Below, one piece after another: positions 17,364 to 31,097 of a DNA stretch of 64,000 bases. Numbering within the stretch: the first letter of the stretch is position 1; each line of letters starts with the position of its first letter. Both the position numbers and the translations under genes were made by a program. The notes under the pieces were generated by a model, which made no database searches, was not told the origin of the DNA, and saw only the letters and a program-made list of their open reading frames with translations. The stretch spans positions 682,001-746,000 of the forward strand of contig NZ_CP133774.1 of assembly GCF_034344865.1 (NCBI RefSeq). Direction: 5' to 3'. Source of the stretch: Pseudomonas sp. 10S4. GTDB taxonomy: Bacteria; Pseudomonadota; Gammaproteobacteria; Pseudomonadales; Pseudomonadaceae.

Positions 17364-19667
17364 CTACTTACCCAGGGAAATCTTCGGCGCCCAGGTCAGC
17401 CATTCATCTTCAAACTTGTCGAACAACGGGAACGTCTGTTCTGGCCGGGCCGGACTGCCCATGCGCTCACCGTCCGGCGTGGCGAAAGCGATACCACCCT
17501 GGATCAGCGTCTCCAGCGACTCGGTCCGCACCGTCGCGCCTTTGAACAATCCAAAATCAAAGCCAAAACCGCTGGTGTTCCAGAACCGCGTGCCGCTGCG
17601 CACCAATGGCGCGTACTTCGGCTCGATCAGGATGTGCACCAACACACGATCCGCGGTCTGGCCCAATTCATAACCGATTACCTTGCCGACGGTGATTTCA
17701 CGGTACGTCACCGGCACGCCGGTTTTCAGCGAACCACGACGCGCCGCGCTCAACACCAGACTCAACCCGGCTTCTACCTTGGCGGACTCCGGCGGGTTGG
17801 CCAGCGCCACGAAGTTTTTCTGCGGGCCGAGGTTTTTCGCGGCCGGCTGCACTTCGATGTACTGACCCGTGACCAGGGTTTCGAGGTTCGACGTCTTGAT
17901 CAACCCCAGCTCAGGCTTGACCACCCAGAACTGACTGCCCTCCCGCGCGATGCGTTCCGGTACTTCGGTAATCCGCGCGGTCAGCATCACCGACTGCAGG
18001 TCATCGCTGAGGTCGACGTCTTCAATCTTGCCGACATCCAGCCCTTTGAAGCGAATCGGCGTACCGCTGCGCAGGCCATCAGCGCGATCGACCTTGATGG
18101 TGACCACGGCGCCTTTCTGGTTTGCCTCGTCATGGCTGGCAAACAAACGGAAGCGCGGGATTTTCTTTTGCAACGGCGCCTTGGCTTCCGGGGTTTCGAA
18201 AGCAATACCGCCGGCCATCAGACTTTGCAGTGACTCACTTTTGACCTGGATTCCGCCGGTCAAACCACCGCTGAGCGTAATGCCGCTGGCATTCCAGAAC
18301 CGCGTCGAGGCGTTGACCAGCCCCTCGTATTCCTTCTCGATGTGAACGCCGATGATCAATTGTTTTTTGGTCTTGGAAAACTGATAGCTCTGGACCGAAC
18401 CGACTTTGACCTGTTTGTAGAGAATCGGGCTACCGACCTCCAGGGAGCCGAGATTATCGGTGAACAGCACCATGTGCAGGCCCGGCGAGCGCAGGTCCAG
18501 GGGCGGAGCCTTGGCCCGGGCCACGAACTCGCGCTGCGGCGCGCTGCCCTTGTCGCCCGGGCGCACGGCGATGTAGTTGCCTTTGACCAGGGCTTCGAGA
18601 CCGGTGATACCCGCCAGCGAGATCGACGGCTTGACCACCCAGAACTGAGTCCCGGTGACGAGGTAATCTTCAGCCAACGGGTCAAGGGTCAATTCAGCGG
18701 TGGCACCCGACAAGTCCGGATCGATCTTCAGAGCTTTCAGATTGCCGACCTGGATGCCTTTGTACATCACGGGCGTACGGCCAGCCTGCAAGCCTTCAAA
18801 GTCGCTGAGTTTGACCTTGACCCGAATACCGGCAGCCGCCGCATCGAAGTCTTCATACAGACGGAACGGCAGGCTCGGATCGGTGGGCGGGCTGTCCTTG
18901 CGGTTTTCCGGAGTGGCAAACGCGATGCCGCCGGCGACGATGCTGGCCAGGGACTCGCTGCGAATTTTCACACCGGACAGATTGGCGTCGATGCTGATGC
19001 CGCTGGAGTTCCAGAAGCGCGTGTGTTTGCGCACCAGGCTGGCGTAGGTAGGCTCGATGAAGACTTTGAGCTCGACCGTGCTTTGGTCTTCGGACAGCAG
19101 ATAGCTTTTGACCTGGCCAACTTTGATCTGCTTGTAGAACACTGGGCTGCCGCGATTCAGAGAGCCCAGACGATCAGCCTTGATGGTCAGGTGCAGACCG
19201 GGTTTGGAGTCCGACAGCGGCGGCTCTTCAGCCAGGGCTTTGAACTTGCGGGCCGGCTCGCCTTCACCGGGGCTGATGGCTACGTAGTTGCCCGACACCA
19301 GGGTTTCGAGACCGGTGATACCGGCCAGGCTCACGCTCGGTTTAACCAGCCAGAAGCGCGTACTGGTCTTGAGGTATTGCTCCACGTCCTTGTTCATCTC
19401 GACCGTGGCGATCACTCCTTTGGAGCTGCCGTCGTCATCGAGTTTGAGGGTCTTCACCTTACCGACCGACATGCCTTTGTAGACCACTTCGGTCTTATTG
19501 GCCTGAATGCCTTCGCCGCTTTCGAAACGCACCTGAACCTCGATACCGGTTTCGTTGTAGGCACGCCAGCCGAGCCAGCCGCCGATGATCAGGGCGATCA
19601 GTGGCAGTACCCAGATAGCTGACCAGTTCGAGGCCGGTCGGGTTTTCGCTGTAGGCAAATCAGTCAT
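17364..19667 (-). CDS. pqiB: MCE-domain intermembrane lipid transport protein (PqiB/LetB-like)
   Basis: This 767-residue protein starts with a single membrane anchor (residues about 15-35, WSAIWVLPLIALIIGGWLG). It is followed by six MCE repeats, recognisable by lines such as EVVYKGMSVGKVK, PVFYKQIKVGQV, PVMYKGIQVGNL, PILYKQVKVGSV, PIRFKGLDVGKI and PVTYREITVGKV. E. coli PqiB has three MCE domains and LetB seven, so six is intermediate. Such proteins form stacked hexameric rings spanning the periplasm and carry phospholipids between the two membranes. Its start overlaps the end of the second PqiA gene by 8 bases, showing one operon of pqiA-pqiA-pqiB. Confidence 0.92.
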   Translation of the reverse strand: MTDLPTAKTRPASNWSAIWVLPLIALIIGGWLGWRAYNETGIEVQVRFESGEGIQANKTEVVYKGMSVGKVKTLKLDDDGSSKGVIATVEMNKDVEQYLKTSTRFWLVKPSVSLAGITGLETLVSGNYVAISPGEGEPARKFKALAEEPPLSDSKPGLHLTIKADRLGSLNRGSPVFYKQIKVGQVKSYLLSEDQSTVELKVFIEPTYASLVRKHTRFWNSSGISIDANLSGVKIRSESLASIVAGGIAFATPENRKDSPPTDPSLPFRLYEDFDAAAAGIRVKVKLSDFEGLQAGRTPVMYKGIQVGNLKALKIDPDLSGATAELTLDPLAEDYLVTGTQFWVVKPSISLAGITGLEALVKGNYIAVRPGDKGSAPQREFVARAKAPPLDLRSPGLHMVLFTDNLGSLEVGSPILYKQVKVGSVQSYQFSKTKKQLIIGVHIEKEYEGLVNASTRFWNASGITLSGGLTGGIQVKSESLQSLMAGGIAFETPEAKAPLQKKIPRFRLFASHDEANQKGAVVTIKVDRADGLRSGTPIRFKGLDVGKIEDVDLSDDLQSVMLTARITEVPERIAREGSQFWVVKPELGLIKTSNLETLVTGQYIEVQPAAKNLGPQKNFVALANPPESAKVEAGLSLVLSAARRGSLKTGVPVTYREITVGKVIGYELGQTADRVLVHILIEPKYAPLVRSGTRFWNTSGFGFDFGLFKGATVRTESLETLIQGGIAFATPDGERMGSPARPEQTFPLFDKFEDEWLTWAPKISLGK

Positions 19668-20283
19668 GGTCGTCGTCCGACTCCGTGTTATCCCAAATCA
19701 GTCGGGGATCGAAAGTAACTGCGGCAAGCATCGTCAGAATCACCACACTGGCGAAGGCGATGGCGCCAAGATTGGCTTCGACGCTGGCAAGCCGTCCGAA
19801 ATTCACGACCGCCACTAGGATGGCGATCACAAAGATATCCAGCATTGACCAACGGCCGATGAACTCGATAAAGCGGTACATCACAATCCGCTGGCGTGCC
19901 GACAGTGGCTGGCGACGCTGCACCGAAAACAGCAGTAATGCGATACCCACGAGTTTGAACGTTGGTACCAGAATGCTGGCAATAAAAACCACGGCCGCGA
20001 TTGGAATCATGCCGTGCTGAACCAGTTGGATCACGCCAGACATGATGGTGCTGGGATCACCCTTGCCGAGTGAGCTGACGGTCATGATCGGCAGCACATT
20101 GGCCGGGATGTAAAGAATCGCGGCGGTGATCAGCAATGCCCAGGTGCGCATCAAGCTGTTCGGACGACGGGCGTGAACCAATGCACCGCAACGGGTGCAC
20201 ACCTGCTCATCGGTGTCGGCTTCCTGCTTGTTCAACTCATGGCATTCGGTACAAATCAGAATGCCTGCATCAATCGCCCGCAT
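19660..20283 (-). CDS. pqiA: PqiA-domain inner-membrane protein, second half-size copy
   Basis: A 207-residue membrane protein with an N-terminal zinc ribbon (CTECHELN and CTRCGALV) and four hydrophobic segments containing the PqiA hallmark ILYIPANVLPIMTV. E. coli PqiA and LetA are about 420 residues and contain two such halves; here each half is a separate protein. It should form the inner-membrane partner of the MCE protein. Two start codons six bases apart are possible (20289 and 20283). The second sits 9 bases from AGGAG and is preferred. It overlaps the upstream PqiA gene by about 14 bases. Confidence 0.88.
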   Translation of the reverse strand: MRAIDAGILICTECHELNKQEADTDEQVCTRCGALVHARRPNSLMRTWALLITAAILYIPANVLPIMTVSSLGKGDPSTIMSGVIQLVQHGMIPIAAVVFIASILVPTFKLVGIALLLFSVQRRQPLSARQRIVMYRFIEFIGRWSMLDIFVIAILVAVVNFGRLASVEANLGAIAFASVVILTMLAAVTFDPRLIWDNTESDDDHD

Positions 20284-20929
20284 GGGCATCTTCTCCTGAC
20301 AAAGCCTGCCAGATCTGATGAGGCGACATCACAACCTCCAGCCAGACCTGGACCAACAACAAACTGATAAAGCACGCCAGGCCAAGACCTACGGTGATGG
20401 CTGCCATATCTGCCAGCTTGACGATCGCTACCAGCACGCCCATGAGGTAAACCTCGAGCATCCCCCAATCCCGAAGATGGTGGTAAATGCGGTAGAGCAA
20501 CAAACCGTAACTGCGCCCGATGTTGAAACGAATGCTGAGTAGCACCGCCAACTGACAGAGTAACTTGAGCAGCGGGATTCCCATGCTGCACAAAAACACA
20601 ACCACCGCGACGCCTTGCATACCGGTATCGAACAGGCCTACAACGCCGCTCCAGACAGTGTCTTGCGACGATTGCCCGAGTAGATTGAGCTGCATGATGG
20701 GTAAAAAGTTCGCCGGGACATACAACAACAGTGCGGCGATGACCAAGGCGAGGCTGCGTTGAACGACATTGTGCCGATGGGCATAGAGCTCATAACCGCA
20801 GCGCGGACAGAGGGCTTTCTCGCCATGGGCGAGTTCGGGCTTACGCATCAGCAGGTCGCACTCGTGACACGCCACCAAGTCGTCCAGCGGTAAATCTGAC
20901 AGCCGTGAGGCGTCAACCGGATCTGGCAT
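20270..20929 (-). CDS. pqiA: PqiA-domain inner-membrane protein, first half-size copy
   Basis: The 219-residue product has a zinc ribbon (CHECDLL and CPRCGYEL) and four membrane segments with ALLLYVPANFLPIMQL, the PqiA signature. It is the first gene of the operon with the second PqiA half and the six-repeat MCE protein. Together the two PqiA proteins probably replace the single two-lobed PqiA/LetA of enterobacteria. It lies about 150 bases beyond the terminator of the rrn operon, which is transcribed towards it in the same direction. Confidence 0.88.
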   Translation of the reverse strand: MPDPVDASRLSDLPLDDLVACHECDLLMRKPELAHGEKALCPRCGYELYAHRHNVVQRSLALVIAALLLYVPANFLPIMQLNLLGQSSQDTVWSGVVGLFDTGMQGVAVVVFLCSMGIPLLKLLCQLAVLLSIRFNIGRSYGLLLYRIYHHLRDWGMLEVYLMGVLVAIVKLADMAAITVGLGLACFISLLLVQVWLEVVMSPHQIWQALSGEDAHAGD

Positions 20930-21033
20930 AAAAGGCTCTGGCTCCGAAAAAGGTGGGCCTATTCTAGTGTTCTGAATCGAAAATAACTGTGCAAATTTGT
21001 GCGGCTGTCGAAGCCATGCTTTTCTTCGGGCAA

Positions 21034-21069
21034 AACAAAACCCCTACCTGCATACGCAGATAGGGGTTT
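21034..21069 (-). terminator. rrn operon terminator
   Basis: On the minus strand AAACCCCTATCTG pairs with CAGGTAGGGGTTT, followed by GTTTTG. It lies just after the 5S rRNA gene and before the pqi operon. Confidence 0.88.
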
Positions 21070-21080
21070 CGGAATTTAAT

Positions 21081-21196
21081 CTTGACGATGACCTACTCTC
21101 ACATGGGGAAACCCCACACTACCATCGGCGATGCATCGTTTCACTGCTGAGTTCGGGATGGGATCAGGTGGTTCCAATGCTCTATGGTCGTCAAGA
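21081..21196 (-). rRNA. rrf: 5S ribosomal RNA
   Basis: About 116 bases that read, on the minus strand, CTTGACGACCATAGAGC at the start and GTAGGTCATCGTCAAG at the end. The two ends pair to form helix I, and the conserved CCCGAACTCAG loop is inside. Ends are approximate by a few bases. Confidence 0.95.
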
Positions 21197-21370
21197 AATT
21201 CGGTAGCCAGGTCGTTCTCCTTACGGAGTACGCTCCAGCGAATGGGTATGTGATAGATCTCGGTGTTTTGTGAGTGTCTCGAACTTTCGGTTCGTTTCGT
21301 CTTCACACACCGCAATCTGGTGCTCTTTCGCTTTTCAGCTCGAAGCAAGCAAATTGCTTGGGTGTTATAT

Positions 21371-24270
<2,900 letters not shown>

Positions 24271-24409
24271 ATATAACCCCAAGCAATCTGGTTATACTGT
24301 GAAGACGACATTCGCCGAAAATTCGCAATTACTCACAAACTTTACCTTAGCCTGATCCGTTACCAGTGAAAGTAACGTCCAGTCTATCTTTCTATCACAT
24401 ACCCAAATT

Positions 24410-24420
24410 TTTAAAGAACG
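24410..24420 (-). promoter_or_regulatory. boxA-like antitermination element in the 16S-23S spacer
   Basis: The minus strand reads CGTTCTTTAAA, close to the boxA consensus, 140 bases before 23S. This is the position where rrn spacers carry a second antitermination signal. Confidence 0.6.
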
Positions 24421-24504
24421 ATCTAATCAAAGACTAGAAATCAACATTCACCATCACCAGGATGGAATGCTCATTTCTAAGCTTTCAACAAACAGAAGCA
24501 GTAG

Positions 24505-24580
24505 TGGTGGAGCCAAACGGGATCGAACCGTTGACCTCCTGCGTGCAAGGCAGGCGCTCTCCCAGCTGAGCTATGGCCCC
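24505..24580 (-). tRNA. tRNA-Ala (anticodon TGC)
   Basis: A 76-base cloverleaf starting GGGGCCATAGCTCAGCTGGG and ending in an encoded CCA. The anticodon loop is CTTGCAC with anticodon TGC. It lies in the 16S-23S spacer, downstream of tRNA-Ile. Confidence 0.97.
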
Positions 24581-24612
24581 ATATTTCTACAGGTGTCCCA
24601 CACAAGCAAAAT

Positions 24613-24689
<77 letters not shown>

Positions 24690-24772
24690 AATTTCGGGCT
24701 GCTTCTTTATCGTCTTCTTCAATGAATCAAGCAATTCGTGTGGGAACTTATGGAGCAGCTGATGTCGTCGAT

Positions 24773-26302
<1,530 letters not shown>

Positions 26303-26452
26303 AAACATCTTTGGGTTTTTAAGAAACCCTAAACTTGGCTCAGCAATCGTTGGTTACATCTTTGATTTCTCGCAGAGTAACTTGTGATGCTGATAATCTT
26401 GTTGACTATCAGTCTGACTCCACAAGCACCCACACGAATTGCTTGATTCAGT

Positions 26453-26463
26453 TGTTAAAGAGC
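26453..26463 (-). promoter_or_regulatory. rrn leader boxA
   Basis: The minus strand reads GCTCTTTAACA, the canonical boxA recognised by the NusB-S10 antitermination complex, 150 bases upstream of 16S. Confidence 0.8.
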
Positions 26464-26499
26464 GGTTGGTTAAGATCTTTCGTCTCAACCGAGGCGCGC

Positions 26500-26527
26500 A
26501 TTCTACAGCAGCCTCTGTCACTGTCAA
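26500..26527 (-). promoter_or_regulatory. rrn promoter, proximal
   Basis: On the minus strand, TTGACA (26522-26527) and TAGAAT (26500-26505) are separated by 16 bases and followed by a GC-rich discriminator (GCGCGCCTC). This is typical of stringently controlled rRNA promoters. Confidence 0.8.
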
Positions 26528-26608
26528 GCGGTTATTTTCAGAAGTTTTCAAAGTTTCCTTTGCAACTTCAACCACTTGCGCTTCCGATCTCTCGTTAGCG
26601 GGAGGCGA

Positions 26609-26636
26609 ATTCTACAGCGTTACTCGCTGCTGTCAA
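26609..26636 (-). promoter_or_regulatory. rrn promoter, middle
   Basis: TTGACA (26631-26636) and TAGAAT (26609-26614) have a 16-base spacer. The sequence after the -10 is GC-rich (TCGCCTCCCGC). It shares its architecture and much of its sequence with the proximal promoter. Confidence 0.8.
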
Positions 26637-26811
26637 CACCTCTTTTCCGCTACTTTCGACCGAGAAGATCGAACCGTTAATAGAGCCACACAACACCGCT
26701 CTACCAACTCCTTCTGGGCTTCGATGACCTGAAGCAACTCGCTGCCGAAAACTGCATAACTCTTTGTTTACCAAGGAGTTTTCCGTTTCGACTGCGCCGG
26801 AAGTGGGGCGA

Positions 26812-26839
26812 ATTATAGACTTCCAGAATCTGCCGTCAA
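26812..26839 (-). promoter_or_regulatory. rrn promoter, distal
   Basis: TTGACG (26834-26839) and a perfect TATAAT (26812-26817) with a 16-base spacer are followed by TCGCCCCAC. It starts just beyond the 3' end of msrQ. Confidence 0.78.
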
Positions 26840-26846
26840 CCCCTAA

Positions 26847-27467
26847 TTACGCCTTTCTTGCAGATGGTGCCTTTTTAGACGTTAAACGTGGAATTCGACG
26901 GGTTACAGGCGGTAGACGTAGCGCTATCAGCAGCGCACCTATAGAAGCATAGACAGCCCACTCCTTCAGATCCGCGCGAACAATCCACAACATATGCAGC
27001 AAGCCGAGCCCGAGAATCACATAGACCAGTCGATGCAGCTTCTTCCAACGAGAACCCAAACGCCGCTGACTGTAGCGATTGGACGTCACGGCCAGCACCA
27101 GTAAACAGAGAAACCCCAGCGTCCCGACAATAATGTAAGGCCGCTTGCGTAACTCGACGCCCAGCTGCGACCAGTCAAAACCGAGAATGAACGCGGTGTA
27201 CCCGCTCAAATGCAGCACAACATAAGCAAAGCACCACAATCCCAGCTGCCGCCGGACAGCAGTCCACCCCGCCCAACCGGTCAGTTTCTGCAAGGGCGTC
27301 ATACTTAATGTAATCAACAGAAGGACAAGCGTGCCCAGCCCCAAGCGATCAACCAGCACTTTACCCGGATCAGGCCCGAGCACATCCGCCCAGGCCTGAT
27401 ACAACCAAAGCAGCGGCCAGACCGCGATAACTATAAAGACGAAAATACGCCAAACCGCAAAGCGCAT
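26847..27467 (-). CDS. msrQ: MsrQ, haem-binding membrane subunit of methionine sulfoxide reductase MsrPQ
   Basis: A 206-residue inner-membrane protein with about five or six helices, including [15 protein letters not shown] and [17 protein letters not shown], whose histidines are candidate haem ligands. It passes electrons from the respiratory chain to periplasmic MsrP. Its start codon shares a base with the msrP stop, so the two are translationally coupled. The distal rrn promoter lies less than 10 bases beyond its other end, so read-through into rrn is possible. Confidence 0.93.
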   Translation of the reverse strand: MRFAVWRIFVFIVIAVWPLLWLYQAWADVLGPDPGKVLVDRLGLGTLVLLLITLSMTPLQKLTGWAGWTAVRRQLGLWCFAYVVLHLSGYTAFILGFDWSQLGVELRKRPYIIVGTLGFLCLLVLAVTSNRYSQRRLGSRWKKLHRLVYVILGLGLLHMLWIVRADLKEWAVYASIGALLIALRLPPVTRRIPRLTSKKAPSARKA

Positions 27468-28480
27468 CAGTAGTTCTTCCGAAGATCGAGACCCGCATAC
27501 AAAGAAGCGACTTCATCCGAGTAACCATTGAACATCTGCGTGTCCCGCACATTGGGCTTGAGCAGACCACTCGGCAAACGCCGCTCCCGCGCCTGAGTCC
27601 AGCGCGGATGATCAACCGTCGGATTCACATTCGCATAGAAACCATACTCATCCGCAGCAATGCTTTGCCAAGTGGTTTTCGGCTGCTCGCTGACCAGACT
27701 GATCCGCACGATGGATTTGATGCTCTTGAATCCGTACTTCCATGGCACCACCAAACGCAGCGGCGCGCCGTTCTGATTCGGCAACTCGCGCCCGTACATG
27801 CCCACCGCAAGAATCGCCAACGGGTTCATTGCCTCATCCAGACGCAACCCTTCTATATAAGGCCAATCGATCAAGGCAAACCCTGAACGCTGCCCGGGCA
27901 TGCTCTTGGGATCCTGTAGGGTTTCGAATCGAATGTACTTGGCTTTGGAGGTTGGCTCGACCTCCTTGAGTAACGCCGAGATGGGAAAGCCGATCCAGGG
28001 AATGACCATCGACCAGGCCTCCACACAACGAAGACGGTAGATCCGCTCCTCCAACTGGTAAGGCTTCATGAAGTCCTCCAGCGCGTACCGCCCAGGCTTG
28101 CCCACCTCCCCGTCTACCACCACGCTCCATGGCTCGGTCTTCAGCGCGCCGGCATTGGCCGCCGGATCACCTTTGTCAGTGCCGAACTCATAGAAGTTGT
28201 TGTAGTGGGTTGCATCCTTGAACGGTGTGATCGCTTCATCCTTGACGTTGACCGCCCCCCACTTTGTAGAAGGAAGCTTTTCGGCGAACCAGGACGGCGC
28301 CTTGCCAGGCTCGACGTCGGCGTAGCGCGCAGCATCGCCAGCATTGGCCCATCGAGGAAGGCTGCTCACGGCCAAGCCGGCCACGGCAGCACCGAGCACA
28401 TTGCGACGAGAGAGATAGAGGGATTCAGGCGTCACGTCCGACTCATGACAGTCAGACGCTTTGGGGAATTTGATCAGCAT
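27467..28480 (-). CDS. msrP: MsrP, periplasmic molybdopterin methionine sulfoxide reductase
   Basis: This 337-residue enzyme repairs methionine sulfoxide in periplasmic proteins. It has a Tat signal ([13 protein letters not shown] near residue 25), and the molybdenum-ligating cysteine lies in [15 protein letters not shown]. The length matches E. coli MsrP (334). The ATG at 28480 is chosen because the longer frame upstream is Cys-rich and unlike the family. A hairpin in the leader buries the GGAG ribosome site (separate entry), so translation may be controlled by RNA structure. Confidence 0.93.
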   Translation of the reverse strand: MLIKFPKASDCHESDVTPESLYLSRRNVLGAAVAGLAVSSLPRWANAGDAARYADVEPGKAPSWFAEKLPSTKWGAVNVKDEAITPFKDATHYNNFYEFGTDKGDPAANAGALKTEPWSVVVDGEVGKPGRYALEDFMKPYQLEERIYRLRCVEAWSMVIPWIGFPISALLKEVEPTSKAKYIRFETLQDPKSMPGQRSGFALIDWPYIEGLRLDEAMNPLAILAVGMYGRELPNQNGAPLRLVVPWKYGFKSIKSIVRISLVSEQPKTTWQSIAADEYGFYANVNPTVDHPRWTQARERRLPSGLLKPNVRDTQMFNGYSDEVASLYAGLDLRKNY

Positions 28481-28484
28481 GGCT

Positions 28485-28528
28485 ACTCCGCAGCATTGGA
28501 GGACAGATGCACCAATAGACTGCGGAGT
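28485..28528 (-). promoter_or_regulatory. Hairpin enclosing the msrP ribosome-binding site
   Basis: In the msrP leader, ACTCCGCAG pairs with CTGCGGAGT (9 bp), with an inner ATTGG/CCAAT stem. The only Shine-Dalgarno-like sequence, GGAG, lies in the 3' arm, 6 bases before the ATG at 28480. There is no T-run, so it does not look like a terminator for pssA. Confidence 0.55.
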
Positions 28529-28538
28529 ATGAGGGAAA

Positions 28539-29393
28539 TTACACGTTTTTATTCCGACGAAGACGTAACAGGTATTGAACCGGGCCTGAGGCCGCATACC
28601 CGAGGAACACCAGCAACAGAATGCGCGGCGGATCACTGAATACAACAGCAAACACCAACACCACGGCAAGGATCGCCACAAAAGGCACACGCCCTTTCAA
28701 GTCCAGCTCTTTGAAGCTGTTGTACTTGATGTTGCTGACCATCAACATACCGGCGGCCGCCACCATCAGCGCCACCAGGAACGACATCTTGGAACCCTGG
28801 ATGCCGTAATCGCTGAATGCCCAGACGATCCCAGCAACAACACCCGCCGCCGCCGGACTGGCCAGGCCAATGAAGTAGCGCTTGTCCGCCGTACCGACCT
28901 GGGTATTGAACCGAGCCAGGCGCAACGCCGCGCCCGCCACATAGATGAAGGCAACCATCCAGCCGACCTTGCCCATGTCACCCAGGGCCCAGCCGAATGC
29001 CAACAATGCCGGTGCGACACCAAAGGCGACCATGTCCGACAACGAGTCGTACTCGGCACCGAAGGCGCTCTGGGTATTGGTCATCCGCGCAACCCGACCG
29101 TCCAGACCGTCGAGCACCATAGCGACGAAAATCGCGATGGCGGCGAACGCAAAATACTTGCTGGCACTGACCGAGTCACCGGCGCTCAAGGCGGCCTGGG
29201 CACTCATCGAGTTGATGATGGAGTAGAACCCTGCGAACAGGTTCGCAGTGGTGAAAAGATTCGGCAGAAGATAGATACCACGATGCCGGACTTTACGACC
29301 TTCGGCGTCATGCCCTTCTTCGATGTGCTCATCGATGGGCAGTAGACTTTCGGCGTCAGGAGCCTGGTTTGGCTCTTCGGGACGTTCGCTCAT
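28539..29393 (-). CDS. pssA: CDP-diacylglycerol-serine O-phosphatidyltransferase
   Basis: A 284-residue membrane enzyme that makes phosphatidylserine, the precursor of phosphatidylethanolamine. The CDP-alcohol phosphatidyltransferase signature is complete: DGLDGRVAR, then G and D, then the final D in [14 protein letters not shown]. About eight hydrophobic helices follow an acidic N-terminal tail. Two ATG codons six bases apart exist (29399 and 29393); the second has AAGG at a better distance and is preferred. The ilvC gene lies upstream with a terminator between. Confidence 0.92.
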   Translation of the reverse strand: MSERPEEPNQAPDAESLLPIDEHIEEGHDAEGRKVRHRGIYLLPNLFTTANLFAGFYSIINSMSAQAALSAGDSVSASKYFAFAAIAIFVAMVLDGLDGRVARMTNTQSAFGAEYDSLSDMVAFGVAPALLAFGWALGDMGKVGWMVAFIYVAGAALRLARFNTQVGTADKRYFIGLASPAAAGVVAGIVWAFSDYGIQGSKMSFLVALMVAAAGMLMVSNIKYNSFKELDLKGRVPFVAILAVVLVFAVVFSDPPRILLLVFLGYAASGPVQYLLRLRRNKNV

Positions 29394-29493
29394 GGACATT
29401 ACCTTGCAACAGGATGGAAAGTTTTCGACAGTGTCTGGGACGACAGTTCGGCCACAAACGATGCAGCTTTATACCAGAACCGGTGACCCAAAC

Positions 29494-29520
29494 GAAAAAA
29501 CGCGGCCTAGGCCGCGTTTC
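29494..29520 (-). terminator. Terminator after ilvC
   Basis: AAACGCGGCCTAGGCCGCGTTT is a perfect 22-bp palindrome, followed on the minus strand by four more T. It lies directly after the ilvC stop. Confidence 0.88.
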
Positions 29521-29537
29521 TCGTACAAGCGTGCGAC

Positions 29538-30555
<1,018 letters not shown>

Positions 30556-30603
30556 GAAATTCCCCTATATATCCAGGCCGTTCAGGCCATTCGCTAATTT
30601 GGT

Positions 30604-31095
30604 TTAGATGCTGAGTACTTTGTCGCCGCGGGCGATACCGGTTACGCCGCTACGGACGGTTTCCAGAATCGAGGCGGTGCCGATGGACTGAATGAAGCTG
30701 TCGAGCTTGTCGCTGGTACCGGTCAATTGAACGGTATACACGCTGGCGCTGACATCTACGATCTGCCCACGGTAAATATCGGTAGTGCGCTTGATCTCGG
30801 CGCGCTGGGCGCCGGTGGCCTTGACCTTGACCAGCATCAGTTCGCGCTCGATGTGAGCACTCTCCGACAGGTCGACCAATTTGACCACTTCAATCAGCTT
30901 GTTCAGGTTCTTGGTGATCTGCTCGATAACTTCATCGTGGCCGACAGTGGTCAACGTCAGGCGCGACAGGGTCGGGTCTTCGGTTGGTGCCACAGTCAGG
31001 CTTTCGATGTTGTAGTTGCGCTGCGAGAACAGGCCGACTACACGAGACAGAGCGCCCGGTTCGTTTTCCAGAAGCAAGGAAATAATGTGCCGCAT
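30604..31095 (-). CDS. ilvH: Acetolactate synthase small (regulatory) subunit
   Basis: This 163-residue subunit begins MRHIISLLLENEPGALSRV, the ACT domain that binds valine for feedback inhibition. A second domain contains RAEIKRTTDIYRGQIVDVS. It activates and regulates the catalytic IlvI subunit. The start at 31095 is two bases after the ilvI stop; a longer in-frame start would overlap ilvI and add atypical residues. Confidence 0.95.
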   Translation of the reverse strand: MRHIISLLLENEPGALSRVVGLFSQRNYNIESLTVAPTEDPTLSRLTLTTVGHDEVIEQITKNLNKLIEVVKLVDLSESAHIERELMLVKVKATGAQRAEIKRTTDIYRGQIVDVSASVYTVQLTGTSDKLDSFIQSIGTASILETVRSGVTGIARGDKVLSI

Positions 31096-31097
31096 GA

